Below, in pieces: positions 43,530 through 53,483 of a stretch of 64,000 nucleotides of DNA. The notes beneath the pieces were generated by a model. The model was not told the origin of the DNA and did not search any database. It worked only from the letters and a program-made list of their open reading frames with translations. The number at the start of each line of letters is the position of its first letter. Positions within the stretch are counted from its first letter, which is position 1. The stretch is from Ectocarpus siliculosus. Lineage: Eukaryota; Sar; Phaeophyceae; Ectocarpales; Ectocarpaceae. The position numbers and the translations under genes are program-made. The stretch covers positions 6,266,789-6,330,788 of the forward strand of contig FN649751.1 of the NCBI GenBank assembly GCA_000310025.1, written 5' to 3'.

Positions 43530-44866
43530 AACGTACGGTAGTGTGGTTGGAGATAGAAACTGTACAACGGCATCTCGAGCCGCCCTTGCCTGTCAGAACC
43601 CGACGCCCCCTCGACCATCATGAGCCAAAACGAAACATCCGAACGGAACTCTGGACCTAATGTAAGGATCCGGCTGCAGCCCTGTGAACCCTCCCATCTA
43701 GAAAGGTTGTCGTCCCCCGGTCGAGCCGGTGGTAACCCCAACTGGTTAAGTATCCGCCGCACAAAGAATTTGCCGGGGCGGACTACCTCGCACAGGTTGA
43801 GGAGCTTGCCCATGAGGGACCGAACTTCGTTTTCTCTGGCGGTGCTACGGACGACCCACTCAGCCAGCATGTCATGAATCAGGACGAGTTTCGTTTGGGG
43901 CACAGAGATCGACATCGCTTTGGTATCTATTACCCAACCAAGTACCTCCAAGCTGGACTCCCACGATGTGAGTTTGCTCGATGAAAACAGAGGGGGGAAA
44001 CCAGGCGGCCTATCACCGAACAGCCTAAAGTGATGTGAGGCTAGAGACGCGGACGCTATCAGGCACCGGTCATTGCGAGGTTGATCGAAGTGCACTTCAA
44101 CGCCAATAACGTCGTCAACATATGCTAGAGCGTAAAAGGGGTCGTTTACTCCCCCACCTGTCCCCGGAGGGAGCACACACGTCGCTGGAAGGTGGGTCTG
44201 TGCTACCTCGGCTGCGGGCAAGACTTGAACGTGAGCCGTGGCCGATCGACCGTGTGACGTTACAACTGCTGTGTCGACGGTCGTATTGTTGTGGGAATGT
44301 TCGATAGCGTCCGTGCACAAACAGAAATACTGAGCGCTATAGGTCCACCCGAATTGCAGCCGCCGATCCACCACGATGACATCGCCGAAGGCGTAACCGA
44401 ACGTCGGGGAACGCCATCTCTCCACGGATACTTGCCGGAAGGCGTCTTTGGAATCGATTTTCGATATCAGAATCGCAGGGGTTGGTCCGGTTGCAGTACG
44501 AATGACCTCGTTGTACAGGTAAAGCACACGCCACACTACATCACGCAATACGTGACCCAGTTTACACTCTGGGGCGTTTGAGGTATCCGTATCTCGGTTC
44601 ACTCCTGAGAAACGCAGATCATCGATTATCCGCGCTTTCTTCGGGTTAACGACCACGCCAAGCGGAGATACGCGCAGGCCCGCAATCTGACATGCCGCAA
44701 CTTTGGGGAAGACGAAGGCTCTGCCGTACTGGACATCATCCCTAACCTTAGTGAGGATGTGCGCGTCATGGTGTAATGCGGATCTATGATTACCGTACTC
44801 CAGGGCGGCGTCGAGGTCGCCGCCCTCCGCGACCGGCACTGGGACTCCGAATGAGACGATCTGCAC
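43487..44866 (-). CDS. DIRS-like reverse transcriptase (459 codons)
   Basis: Copies element RNA into DNA. The fingers region has NPKKARIIDDLRFSGVNRD; the first catalytic aspartates are in ILISKIDSKDAFRQV (residues 133-145); the hydrophobic FGWTYSAQYF helix lies at 172-181; the catalytic YVDD box is at residues 249-252. The box and the surrounding style match DIRS-group RTs. The end of the frame enters RNase H (TLWSDAAG) and then loses register near 43500. A long insert between residues 190 and 245 precedes YVDD. The first Met may be internal. Confidence 0.85.
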   Translation of the reverse strand: MQIVSFGVPVPVAEGGDLDAALEYGNHRSALHHDAHILTKVRDDVQYGRAFVFPKVAACQIAGLRVSPLGVVVNPKKARIIDDLRFSGVNRDTDTSNAPECKLGHVLRDVVWRVLYLYNEVIRTATGPTPAILISKIDSKDAFRQVSVERWRSPTFGYAFGDVIVVDRRLQFGWTYSAQYFCLCTDAIEHSHNNTTVDTAVVTSHGRSATAHVQVLPAAEVAQTHLPATCVLPPGTGGGVNDPFYALAYVDDVIGVEVHFDQPRNDRCLIASASLASHHFRLFGDRPPGFPPLFSSSKLTSWESSLEVLGWVIDTKAMSISVPQTKLVLIHDMLAEWVVRSTARENEVRSLMGKLLNLCEVVRPGKFFVRRILNQLGLPPARPGDDNLSRWEGSQGCSRILTLGPEFRSDVSFWLMMVEGASGSDRQGRLEMPLYSFYLQPHYRTLWSDAAGMRWAVTV

Positions 44867-44873
44867 TAGTAAG

Positions 44874-45266
44874 TCAACCAGGGGAAAGCCTTTGATCCCT
44901 CCAAACCATTCGCGTACCCGTATGGGGTATCGGCAGTACGTCTTCTAGCGTGTACATGCAGGCGAAGTTTCCGGCGTGCTTGTGGAGAAAGGCCAAACAC
45001 ATCTCAGCAACATGAAACAAAGATTCCCGTACTGCCGCCGGCTCGCTGGCCGCTACTAGGACTGCAATCGCGTCGCTGAAGTCTCGTGCATCCTCATCCA
45101 CACCTGAGGTAGCCCCCCCCTCTGCTCGGGAGGGCCCGCGCCCCTCTTTGTTCTTCACGCCTTTGTCGGACCGGAAGAAGGAAGAAGCCTTGGGCCTGTC
45201 ACTGTTGCCCCCGACGGTGCTGCCCGCACCGCTTCCGCTCCCGTCCCCGGTTCCAAAAAAATACAC
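44874..45266 (-). pseudogene. DIRS-like element, region upstream of RT
   Basis: 130 codons. The first third is Gly/Ser-rich, followed by a helical stretch (DARDFSDAIAVLVAASEPAA ... MCLAFLHKHAG) that lies directly upstream of RT with a frame change. It is probably the end of Gag or the N-terminal part of the pol protein. No zinc knuckle is seen. The assignment rests on position and strand only. Confidence 0.45.
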
Positions 45267-45751
45267 TACTTGCTGTGGCCACCTGTCTGTGTTGGCCAGT
45301 GCCTCAATCCTTCGGCGTGCTCACGTACTCCGAGGTCCTCTCTCGCGCTCACGAGCGCAGCAATCGACGACTACGGCACACGTGTGCTCTCTCCATTGGT
45401 GTCCAAAGGTTCGGGGGGGCACGCAAATGCGCTCTACACGTATGTGGCCCAGGTTTTCCAACAATGATTGCGTTCCAACTCTACGTTACAACAACAAACG
45501 TCAGTTTATTCCGTCTTCGACAACAAACTTAGCTTTGATGCTGCTGGTGTTTGCTCCAGAAATAAGGCTGACTTTGAATCTCGACCCGAAATTGACGTTT
45601 CTTATTCTCGGGCCCCAATTGTGCAGCTTGTAAAGTGCACACACACATCAGTCAGTCCGCGTCAGTTGGACCAGTACGGACAGTAGACGGAGCGAAGACC
45701 GGAACGGTTGTTTATAACGAACATGAGGTAGACAACAACTAACAACAAACC

Positions 45752-45782
<31 letters not shown>

Positions 45783-46570
45783 CAACATACCTTCATATCT
45801 CCTTTCATTTCTTTTTGCGTAATATATGGCCTTCTCTCGAACAGTGCATAATGTAATTTCTTTCTACATAGTCGAGTCTTGGTCGTTGCCTATGTACAGT
45901 GCGTTACAGTACAGTACCGTTGTGTTGAAACAAACGGAAAACAAATGTCAATGCATACGTGGGTGCATGTGTACAATACAGACAGTTATTTTAGCTCCCG
46001 CGCATGAGACCTGCTGTACTTACTACGTAAACATATCCTCAGCACATTGGGATTAGCGACCCCTAAATGAAATTAATTAATGTTTTTGTGGGTTTGGTTT
46101 TAGTTTGAATATTTGTCATTTCCTGGTTTTGGCAGTAGGACATATATATGGTGTCACGACGAAATAATTGTGACCGCTACCATTCAAGTGAGGTCTACTA
46201 CTTTTTCTAGCAAAATTTTTAGCTGTTCTAGTACCGGGGGCGGTGCGGCCGTGCCACGTGATTTTGTGGTCGCTAAACAAGGCACGTCGTCGTTAAACGG
46301 GGGTCGTTAAACCGAGACCCCCCACTGCTGTACGAGGCCTGACTCTGGGAGGAGCAAGCTCGGGAGGAGGATAAAAAATGTTGCAGAAAACACGTTAGTA
46401 GTCAGTCGCTGTTGTTGAGGTACCCCACAGAGAAAACAAGAAGCGAGCCTCGGCCAAGATAAGAGGTTCTCAAGTGCGCGTGCTAACGGTAGTCTTACGC
46501 TTGCATGCGTGTATGTGTTCCGGAGGACCCGAGTCGCAGGGTATCCGTCGATTGACTTTTACCAGAATCG
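45267..46570. other. Unrecognised stretch with SINE tail
   Basis: Contains a right-end-like fragment of the ACAGATAGCGCC family at about 45558-45620 (ctcgacccgaaattgacg, tttctta) and the SINE-B tail below. No gene is supported. Confidence 0.4.
45650..45786 (+). mobile_element. SINE-like family B, 3' fragment
   Basis: Matches the last ~90 bases of family B (ccagtacggaca, ggaacggttg) followed by a (CAA)n tail at 45734-45786. 5'-truncated. Confidence 0.65.
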
Positions 46571-46735
46571 GAATACAATGTATCTGCTCAGCGAAGACAG
46601 CGTGTCTGATCAGGGAATGCAGTGTATCTGACGAGGGAATACAGCATATCTGATCAGGGAATGCAGTGAATCGGACGAGAGGATACAGTGAATCTGACGA
46701 GGGAATGGCTCAAAACCATGTATCTGCTCCACCGA
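46571..46735 (-). repeat. CTGTATTCCCTGATCAG minisatellite, inverted copy
   Basis: About six units (tctgatcagggaatgcagtg and variants), the reverse complement of the array at 13462-13905. It directly precedes a modular ~185-base array, as in arm 1. Confidence 0.8.
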
Positions 46736-47600
46736 CCTTTGAGCCATCAGTCCCGGTGGGTGGGAGTTTCTCCGCACCCACTGGTCCGATCGGGGTGCCC
46801 GATGGCTTGTATGGCAATGCAAGTCTTAGTAGGACAAACAGCGCCCTGTAGATAGAGTTTGGCCTGGTGGAGCAGCAGGCCCTTGAGCCACTGAGCCCGC
46901 GTGTGTGGGCGCTTTTCTGCACCCACTGGTCCGATCGGCGTGCCTAATGACCTGGACGATAGCTGTGAGCTGTGCCAACGCAATGAAAGCCTTCGTAAGG
47001 CAAACATCGCCCTTAACATAGAGTTTGGCCTGGTGATGGAGCAGTTAAGGGTATCTTCTCTACCGGCCGTTGAGCCACTGAGCCCCCGCGGGTTGGCGTT
47101 TCTCTGCACCTACTGGTCCGATCGTGGTGTCCGATGGCTTGAATGGTAGCTGTGCGCCGTGCCAACACGGTGCGGGCAGAGGTAGGCGTGGTTCAGCTAT
47201 GTGACGGAAGATATACCGGGACAATTAACATCTACCCCCTCCCCCCCTAGATGCTGCGGAACCCCCTCTGTTGAACATATCTCTGTGGGAACATATCAGA
47301 TGGGAGTGTCCGATAGCTTGGAAGAATGGCATGGAGCGTGCGGAAACGACGAAAAAGGTTTGAGGCCAATGAGAGCTGTGTGGACGGAGGTTCGAGACGA
47401 TTACTGCTTCCTGACATGCTGCGGAGCCCCCCCTTATCACCATATATCTCCGCAGCCACCGGTCGTATTTTGCTTTCAAGTAGCATTGCAGAGAAGCTGT
47501 AGTCCATATCTACACGATGCAATTGGTTTGAGGTCGATTGGAGCTCATTGGGTGGAGATCTGCCTGGTGGAGAAAATAAGAGGTTTTACTCCTCCGGTAG
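46736..47600 (-). repeat. Modular array, arm 3
   Basis: Five to six diverged units. ctggtccgatcg recurs at 46781, 46925 and 47112. In the second half gctgcgga-cccc recurs at 47253 and 47418 and gtttgagg at 47358 and 47528, period about 144-187 bases. The last unit has attggagctcattgggtggagatc, related to the arm-2 unit (attggtgccttgtgggtggagatac). Arm 3 has no inverted partner in the window. Confidence 0.7.
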
Positions 47601-48095
47601 AGCAAATAGCATTGCCGAAATATAATACAGGGAAACTTTTCGCTCCATTTCTCTTTCGGTGTATTTCGAGAAGCAGTATTTCGAGAAGCACGTGGACGAA
47701 TCGCATCCCGCTTTTTGCAGCAGATCCGCCGGATCTAAAGAAAAATTCGCGTTTTTTTCGATCTTGATGAAACTAGATGTACGGTGAGATGGTGTCCAGA
47801 AACAGGGTTTTGTTTCTGGTAGGGAATTTCATTGGACCATTATCCCTATGAAAATGTTGGGACGTCCCTGGTTCAGTATGTTTTAGGGAAGACGGTAATA
47901 CTGCACCAACAGAATGTTGTGGCCGCTTGTGTTGCGGCCACAGCGCAATTTTCCGTTTGGAATTTTACCAATTCTTCGAGGAGTAGATAGCTTTCCCGCG
48001 AACTCAGCTTTTTCTAACCACTGGCCTACTTACTATGCATACAAAAACCGGTATACTTGGGCCAAAACACTCTAGGAAGTGCAAAAACACTATCC
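47601..48095. other. Unrecognised stretch
   Basis: A small hairpin (ccagaaaca-gg-ttttgtttctgg, about 47800-47823) is the only structure seen. Confidence 0.4.
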
Positions 48096-48404
48096 TATTA
48101 TGGTATTTGGAGGTAGAGATGTGATCGTGGTTGACCATGGCTATTTGGCGCCGTCGGGTGCTAAGACGTGACGTCATGCTAGATCAGGGCTATATACCGA
48201 GACATGTGCCCTTCTGTTCAGTGTGTGCGTGCAGACGATCCACGATCGTGTGTGCGTGGGATATTGTGAGCTGGCTTGGAAAGCGTTAATTAAGAGAAAG
48301 AGAACAACGGAAAGCAACAACAACCTGCTGCTGTGGTCAGACAAGAGAGCTCCACACAGCACAAAGGTGATTGATTCTGAAGGAAGGGGTTAAATAACAT
48401 TACA
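48096..48404 (+). repeat. Gypsy-2 5' LTR
   Basis: 309 bases. The first base pair is mutated (TATTATGG where other copies have TGTT); the end is ATTACA. It contains tgacgtca, as in the other LTRs. Confidence 0.9.
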
Positions 48405-48425
48405 CTGGCGTCGTCGGCAGGACCC
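48405..48425 (+). promoter_or_regulatory. Putative gypsy primer-binding site
   Basis: One base after the 5' LTR the sequence reads TGGCGTCGTCGGCAGGA. Starting with TGG fits pairing with the CCA end of a tRNA. The tRNA cannot be named here. Confidence 0.5.
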
Positions 48426-48489
48426 AGGGAAATCATCCCCTGCGGCCCCTGCCTCCGCTCACACTTCGCCCTCGCCGCCGGCACAGCAT

Positions 48490-48723
48490 GTGATGGAGCG
48501 GTTGAGCGCTGATCAGAGAGTTAGCTTTGGGTCATTTTGGGATCGCTTGTCGCCTTACCTGAAGTTGGTTAAGTTTGATTTTCACTGTCCTGGTTGGCTA
48601 CCGGAGGTCATCACAGAACCTGGTGATCTTTTGCATGACTTCCAAGACGTGTTTTCCACATCCTCTACGGATTTGGGGTCCTGTTCCCTGATGTCGTTTG
48701 AGATCAAAGTACCTCCGGATTGC
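48490..48723 (+). pseudogene. Gypsy-2 pol stub upstream of RT
   Basis: 78 codons. The end, HDFQDVFSTSSTDLGSC ... FEIKVPPD, matches the stretch that precedes the RT fingers in gypsy pol proteins (a peptide with D-V-F and P-P at these positions). The frame stops three bases after the deletion junction. Gag and protease are not recognised upstream, so only about 320 bases separate the LTR from the junction. Confidence 0.7.
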
Positions 48724-48964
48724 TGACATGCTGTCTCGTCTGCCGATTGACCCTACTGCCGCCAACATCAGCGGTAACAGTAGTTTGACGTCCCCTTAAG
48801 ACGTTGGTGTGTATCTGATCCGAGCGACAGCTCACGCACCACCCGGACAAACCACGCCTGGCGTTGGTTTGGGTGGGCTGCCGCCCTCGAGCGAGAACGC
48901 CGCTTTGGGTGGGCTACGCCTCACTTCCGATGATTTTGCGGATTTTCGCAAACACGGGCCTTGA

Positions 48965-50473
48965 ATGAGGATTGAGGGCCTTGATGCTCCTGCACGAGAA
49001 TTCGTCGCTCGTGTTTTTCCGCACGTCATTGCGCGAGGACCTTTACGACACCGTGCGGACGCTCGTGCAACGTCTTGTACCGAACACTCCGTATTTGCTC
49101 TGCCTGAGGTTACCTCCGCTGCAACCCAGGAGAAACAGGACCCTGTGCCGGCACTCCGGTCTTCATCTTATCCTGTTGTGTCTCCAACGAGACCATTGTA
49201 TAGGAACACCACCACGGTTTACGGGCCGTCTGCGCGACCCCACACGGATACAGCTGCATCCGTGCTCCCTATCCACGACACACAGACCGCCGACGATAAC
49301 TCTCGGTTGCCCCCTGTCGTGTCTCCTGCGACAGCAACTGTCGACGCCGGCTCCCACGCTGATCGTTTGGATGCCGCCGATTCATTGCGGCCGCCTTCGA
49401 CCTCTCGGTTGCAACCGCATCGTCTTGATCCGTCGGAACTGATCTCTACTCGTGCGCGTCCCCGAACCGCGGCTGCTGCGGGTCAGCCTCAACCCTACGG
49501 TTTCGGTCCTGATTTGTCGATCCCCCCACACGCTCCGCGTGCAGCTGCCGCTGCAGGCGCTTCTCGTCGTCAAACACGAATGCCGCCAGCCGTCACCACG
49601 CCTGGTCCTGCTGTCGAACCTGTCCCAACGGCTACCGACGCCCCTGCGAGTCCTCTGTTGGGTTTGTCACAACCGGCTGCTTCAACTGGTAGGACAACGC
49701 CCGCAGCGGATTCCATGGTCCTCAATCCTGCAGAGTTAGAATTCTGTGAGACCGTCGAACGCTACACGCGTGCCGATTGGGAGCGGGAACAGCAGAAGGA
49801 GCCGGTGTGTGAAGCCACCATCCGCTACATTCTCCTCAAACGCCCTCAGAGTCTACCTGTCGATTTCTTTGCCGGCGTGTCTTATCACTTCAGGCATAGA
49901 CCATCGTTGGAGGATATTCGAGAGCTTGCTGATAAAGGACGCCTCGTCACTGACGATGGCCTCTGCCTCTTGGTACGAAAGAATACCAAGCCCCCGGTCT
50001 CGTCTGACCGTCCCGGAGGACGAGCTGCACGTATGTTGAATGACGAACCCACTCGTATTTTCCCCATGTTAATGCGACCTTGGGTCATGCAAGCTTGTCA
50101 CGCCAACGCCCTCTGCCACCTTGATACCGCTCGCACGCCTAGCTTGCTTGAGAGGTTTTACTGGTGGACAGGGATGAGTATTAGTACTCGTGGGTGGATT
50201 CGGCGATGTTTGAAATGTCAGGCCCGCGAAACTGCGCGCCAGACTATTCGCTGTCCGATTCTCACGATCCCTCTGCCTTCGGCACCTGGGGTCGCGATTA
50301 GCGTCGACTATTTTGGTCCGCTTCCCACAACTCCGCGAGGTTTCTCGTATGTTTTGCTCTTCACTGACCGTTTCAGTCGGAGAGCCAATATGTACGCAGT
50401 GACTGACGCCGAGTTCACAGCTGAAGGTACAGCCGACGTCCTTGTCAATAAATACATGCCTGCTTGGGGGTGA
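48965..50473 (+). pseudogene. Gypsy-2 linker and integrase N-terminal two thirds
   Basis: 502 codons. The first ~250 residues are the Pro/Ser/Thr linker, uninterrupted here, then the HHCC finger (H-x5-H ... CLKC) and the integrase core through the first catalytic Asp (ISVDYFGP). The frame ends at a TGA at 50471-50473, where gypsy-1 has a Cys codon. A one-base deletion about 35 bases later also shifts the frame. The second Asp and the Glu lie beyond in other frames. Nearly every codon can be matched to gypsy-1. Confidence 0.88.
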
Positions 50474-50696
50474 CCCCTCAGCATTCTTTCTGACACCGGA
50501 TTGCAGTTTGCTCCAAACTTTCGGTTGACATCCTAAAACTGCTACGCGTCCGAAAAATTACGACGGCCGCGCACCACCCTTGCGGCAACGGAGGAGTTGA
50601 GCGCGTGAACCACACAATGGCCCAGATGCTGGCTATGGTTATGAACGAACGACAAGATGATTGGGATGTTCATCTCCCTCATGTTGAATTCGCATA
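50474..50696 (+). pseudogene. Gypsy-2 integrase core remainder (frameshifted)
   Basis: Codons for the second Asp region (CAGCATTCTTTCTGACACC) and the GGVERVNH Glu motif can be read in successive frames. An ~8-base insertion near 50695 relative to gypsy-1 causes a further break. Confidence 0.75.
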
Positions 50697-52112
50697 TTGG
50701 CATACAACAACTCCGTTAGCGCTGCCACAGGATTGGCGCCCAATGAGGTGCGTATGGCGCGCCTTTCCAGGTTTCCACTGACCGTTTTAGACAACATTTG
50801 CGCTCGTGGTCACCAGTCGCTTGCACGCGATCAGCTCGAGTATTGCAACCTTGCCGCCGATCGGCAACGGCGCTCCTACGAGCTAGTGCGTGAACAACAC
50901 GCACTCGCAGTTTCGCGTATGGAAAGACGGAACTCGAAACTTTCTGATGCCTTAAACAAACTACCCGTTTACGCTACCGGTGGTTGGGTGTGGGTCTACA
51001 ACTCTTTGGCTACCATCCGCCAAGGTGCCAAACTCACTTCCAAGGCCCGCGCAGACGCTGACTCCCAGGTACTCAAGAAGAAGCTGTATTTGAATTGGGC
51101 AGGTCCTTTTAAGACCCTCGCAGTCGGTCCTTGCAACAAGGCTCTCGATGGCAGCCCGGTGGCTGACAAGCTCCTGTGCTTGGATCTTCCCTCCGATATG
51201 CCCGGAGTGGATGCCAAGCGACGAGTTTTTGTCGCTCATTGCAAACCGCGTGCGAACCCACACCATAGTGACGACATGCCTTGGTTCTTGCCTGCAGGCC
51301 TCACGCAGTATGTTGTCAACAACTTCACGACGAATTCTCCGCCGTACCATGTTACCGCGGACGATGTTTCTGCGCCTGTCCGCAGGCTCGAGATTGAGAA
51401 AATCATGGGACACCAGTCGGTTCGAGGACGTGGCAGCGTCATCGCAGTCATGTACGAGACCCACTGGAAAGGTCTTACGCGCCCCTCGTGGGAACGAGAA
51501 ATGGACCTCCAACACTCCCGAAAACAGATTCTTCTGTATTGGGCTGGTACACCTCACCAACACCGGCGGAGTAACCGTCTGTATCGTCGAATGCGCATTG
51601 ACGCAGCGGAACGTGAACTGCCTGGCATGGAAGGCGAGCAGTCCTCGCCGTCTGGGGTACGAACATGTTCCCCGCGATGTTTGGGCCCGCCGTTTTCGCA
51701 ACACCGTGCTGCCTGTTGGCGCACACTTCTGGTACAAGGCTCAAGACGCTCTATGGTGGCTAGGGAAAAAGCCGGACATACTACTACTACAGACGTCTTC
51801 TTCGTTCGCTTCCTGGGTGACCCTGGACCTGTCAAGATCACCCTCTCCCCTTCGCGCTACACGACAGCTTTGGGAGTTGTTTGTGGTTCTTGGCGCCTTC
51901 AGCTGCACCGAAGTAGTCCCTTCATGCGAGTTATCTTGCGCAATTTAGACGAATCGCGTGGTACGGATATTATTGCCCCTGGCTACAGGACTGTTGCCCT
52001 TGCACTTGTTTTATGTGTGTGTATATCTTTGTGTATATCTTTGTGTGTTATATGTTTGTGTTTATGGATGTTTGTCTTTGTGTTTCTCGCTCGCCCTCTG
52101 GATCTATTTTGA
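50697..52112 (+). pseudogene. Gypsy-2 integrase C-terminus and chromodomain
   Basis: Starting at 50697 the frame matches gypsy-1 from AYNNSVSAATGLAPNEV through the GPF motif and the chromodomain (MYETHWKGLTRPSWERE ... LLYWAG). Near 51650 the frame shifts: the Tudor-like part (VGAHFWYKA ... WWLGKK) is in another frame up to about 51775, then shifts again. The apparent 471-codon length is therefore misleading in its last ~150 codons. Confidence 0.85.
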
Positions 52113-52285
52113 GACTGGCTATTGCTTCTGTATATTTCTAGCTCGCCCTCTCGATCTATTTTTGAGACTGGATATTGCTTCTGTCTGTTTCTAGCTCGCC
52201 CTCTCGATTATTTCGAGTCTGGCTATTGCTCCTTTCTGCTTTGCGCTCGCCCTCTCAATCCCTTTGAGACTGGTTCTTGCTATTG
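52079..52285 (+). repeat. 3' UTR tandem repeat of gypsy-2
   Basis: Units of ~50-56 bases with ctagctcgccctctcgat and gagactgg, matching the array at 19809-20074. Confidence 0.85.
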
Positions 52286-53173
52286 TGTTGCGTACTTTCT
52301 CGCCCCCGTTTGTCACTTCTCGGTCGGTTGTCGAAAGTTTTCGCTTCCCTTTCCTATTTTTCAATGCGACCTAGGTTCGTTATTAGTTGCGGTGACACCC
52401 AACTATGTGCATCGTTTAACTCCCCCCCCTATGGTTTGCTTTGCATATTTTATGGTTCTACGTTGCGCCAGTGCTTCTATCGCATGCCACGGCCAACGTG
52501 TTCCGCATTTTGCTACTTTCTTTAGCTTTTTCTTCATGCAATTGGACTTAACGTACAAATAGGATTTTTTTTTCACACGCCCACCCCGATCGCAAGCACG
52601 TTGTATCGTGACATGCAAACGTTTGTTCTGGCGTTTGGTTCCTGTCCTTTTCTTTGGCCGTTGTTAACGTTCCCCGGAAACCCCCTCTTGCCGTGCTTTT
52701 CTCGATTTTGGTCGACCCTTATCGGTTTTCCATGTCGTTTTAGCCATTCATTGCAGGCTCGGTTTTCGGTTCTCCTTCTTTATTTTTCATTTAAGAACTC
52801 GATCGCATTGTAAACCCCCTTGCCGTAAGGGTTGGCATATTTGACTGCGTATTCGATCTGTTCACGCGTGCGAGATCGTTTGTGATTTTCCCTTCACGAT
52901 TTCGTTACGTCGTGTTGTGGTCTTTTCGGCTCGGATGTATTGGTTCTTTCTCGCACCCATCTGCCTTTTTCCGACTTTATCCGCCGAGTTTGGCGCCCCC
53001 GGCTCCTTTGTTTCTTCTTTCTTGGTTCCGCTTCTTTGGTTTGGTTTACGGAGAGGTGCGGGTAAGGTTTTTGAGTTGTCGAGTCTTCGATCCATCCCGC
53101 AATCCTCTTGATTGCTAGATTCCCTCCCAGTTTGCTTCTGCATCTGCATCTACGACCACGCACGGTGGGCTAG

Positions 53174-53483
53174 TGTTGTGGTAGTTGGAGGCAAACATGT
53201 GATCGTGGTTGACCATGGTTATTTGGCGCCGTCGGATGCTAAGACGTGACGTCACGCTAGATCAGGGCTCTATGCCGAGACAATGTACCCTTCTGTTCAG
53301 TGTGTGCGTGCAGACGATCCATGATCGTGTGTGCGTGGGATATTGTGAGTTGGCTTAGAGAGCGTTAATCAAGAGAAAGAGAACAACGGAAATTAACAAC
53401 AACCTGCTGCTGTGGTCGGACAAGAGAGTTCCACACAGTATAGAGGTGATTGATTCTGAAGGAAGGGGTCAAATACCATTATA
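53174..53483 (+). repeat. Gypsy-2 3' LTR
   Basis: 310 bases from TGTTGTGG to ATTATA, where the usual final CA is mutated to TA. Aligns along its length with the other two gypsy LTRs. Confidence 0.9.

Larger units (their letters stand above)
42165..45266 (-). mobile_element. DIRS-like tyrosine-recombinase retroelement (fragment)
   Basis: Read on the minus strand: a Gag-like end, RT, RNase H, then a tyrosine recombinase, the order of DIRS-type elements, which integrate by recombinase instead of a DDE integrase. There are frame breaks near 44870, 43500, 43070 and 42745. The recombinase is cut at 42165, before the catalytic H-x-x-R and Tyr. No split direct repeats or inverted termini were recognised. 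It is a dead copy. Confidence 0.8.
48096..53483 (+). mobile_element. Ty3/gypsy retrotransposon gypsy-2 (RT/RNase H deleted)
   Basis: Both LTRs are present, flanked by a 4-base duplication ATCC (48092-48095 and 53484-53487). The interior keeps a pre-RT stub, the linker, integrase, chromodomain and 3' UTR repeats. The protein jumps at 48720 from the segment before RT straight to the last residues of RNase H (ADMLSRLP). Relative to gypsy-1 the whole RT and RNase H are missing, with gctgacatgct as the crossover-like junction. A stop at 50472 and later frame breaks also disable it. By eye the LTRs differ at roughly 30 of 309 positions. Confidence 0.9.
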
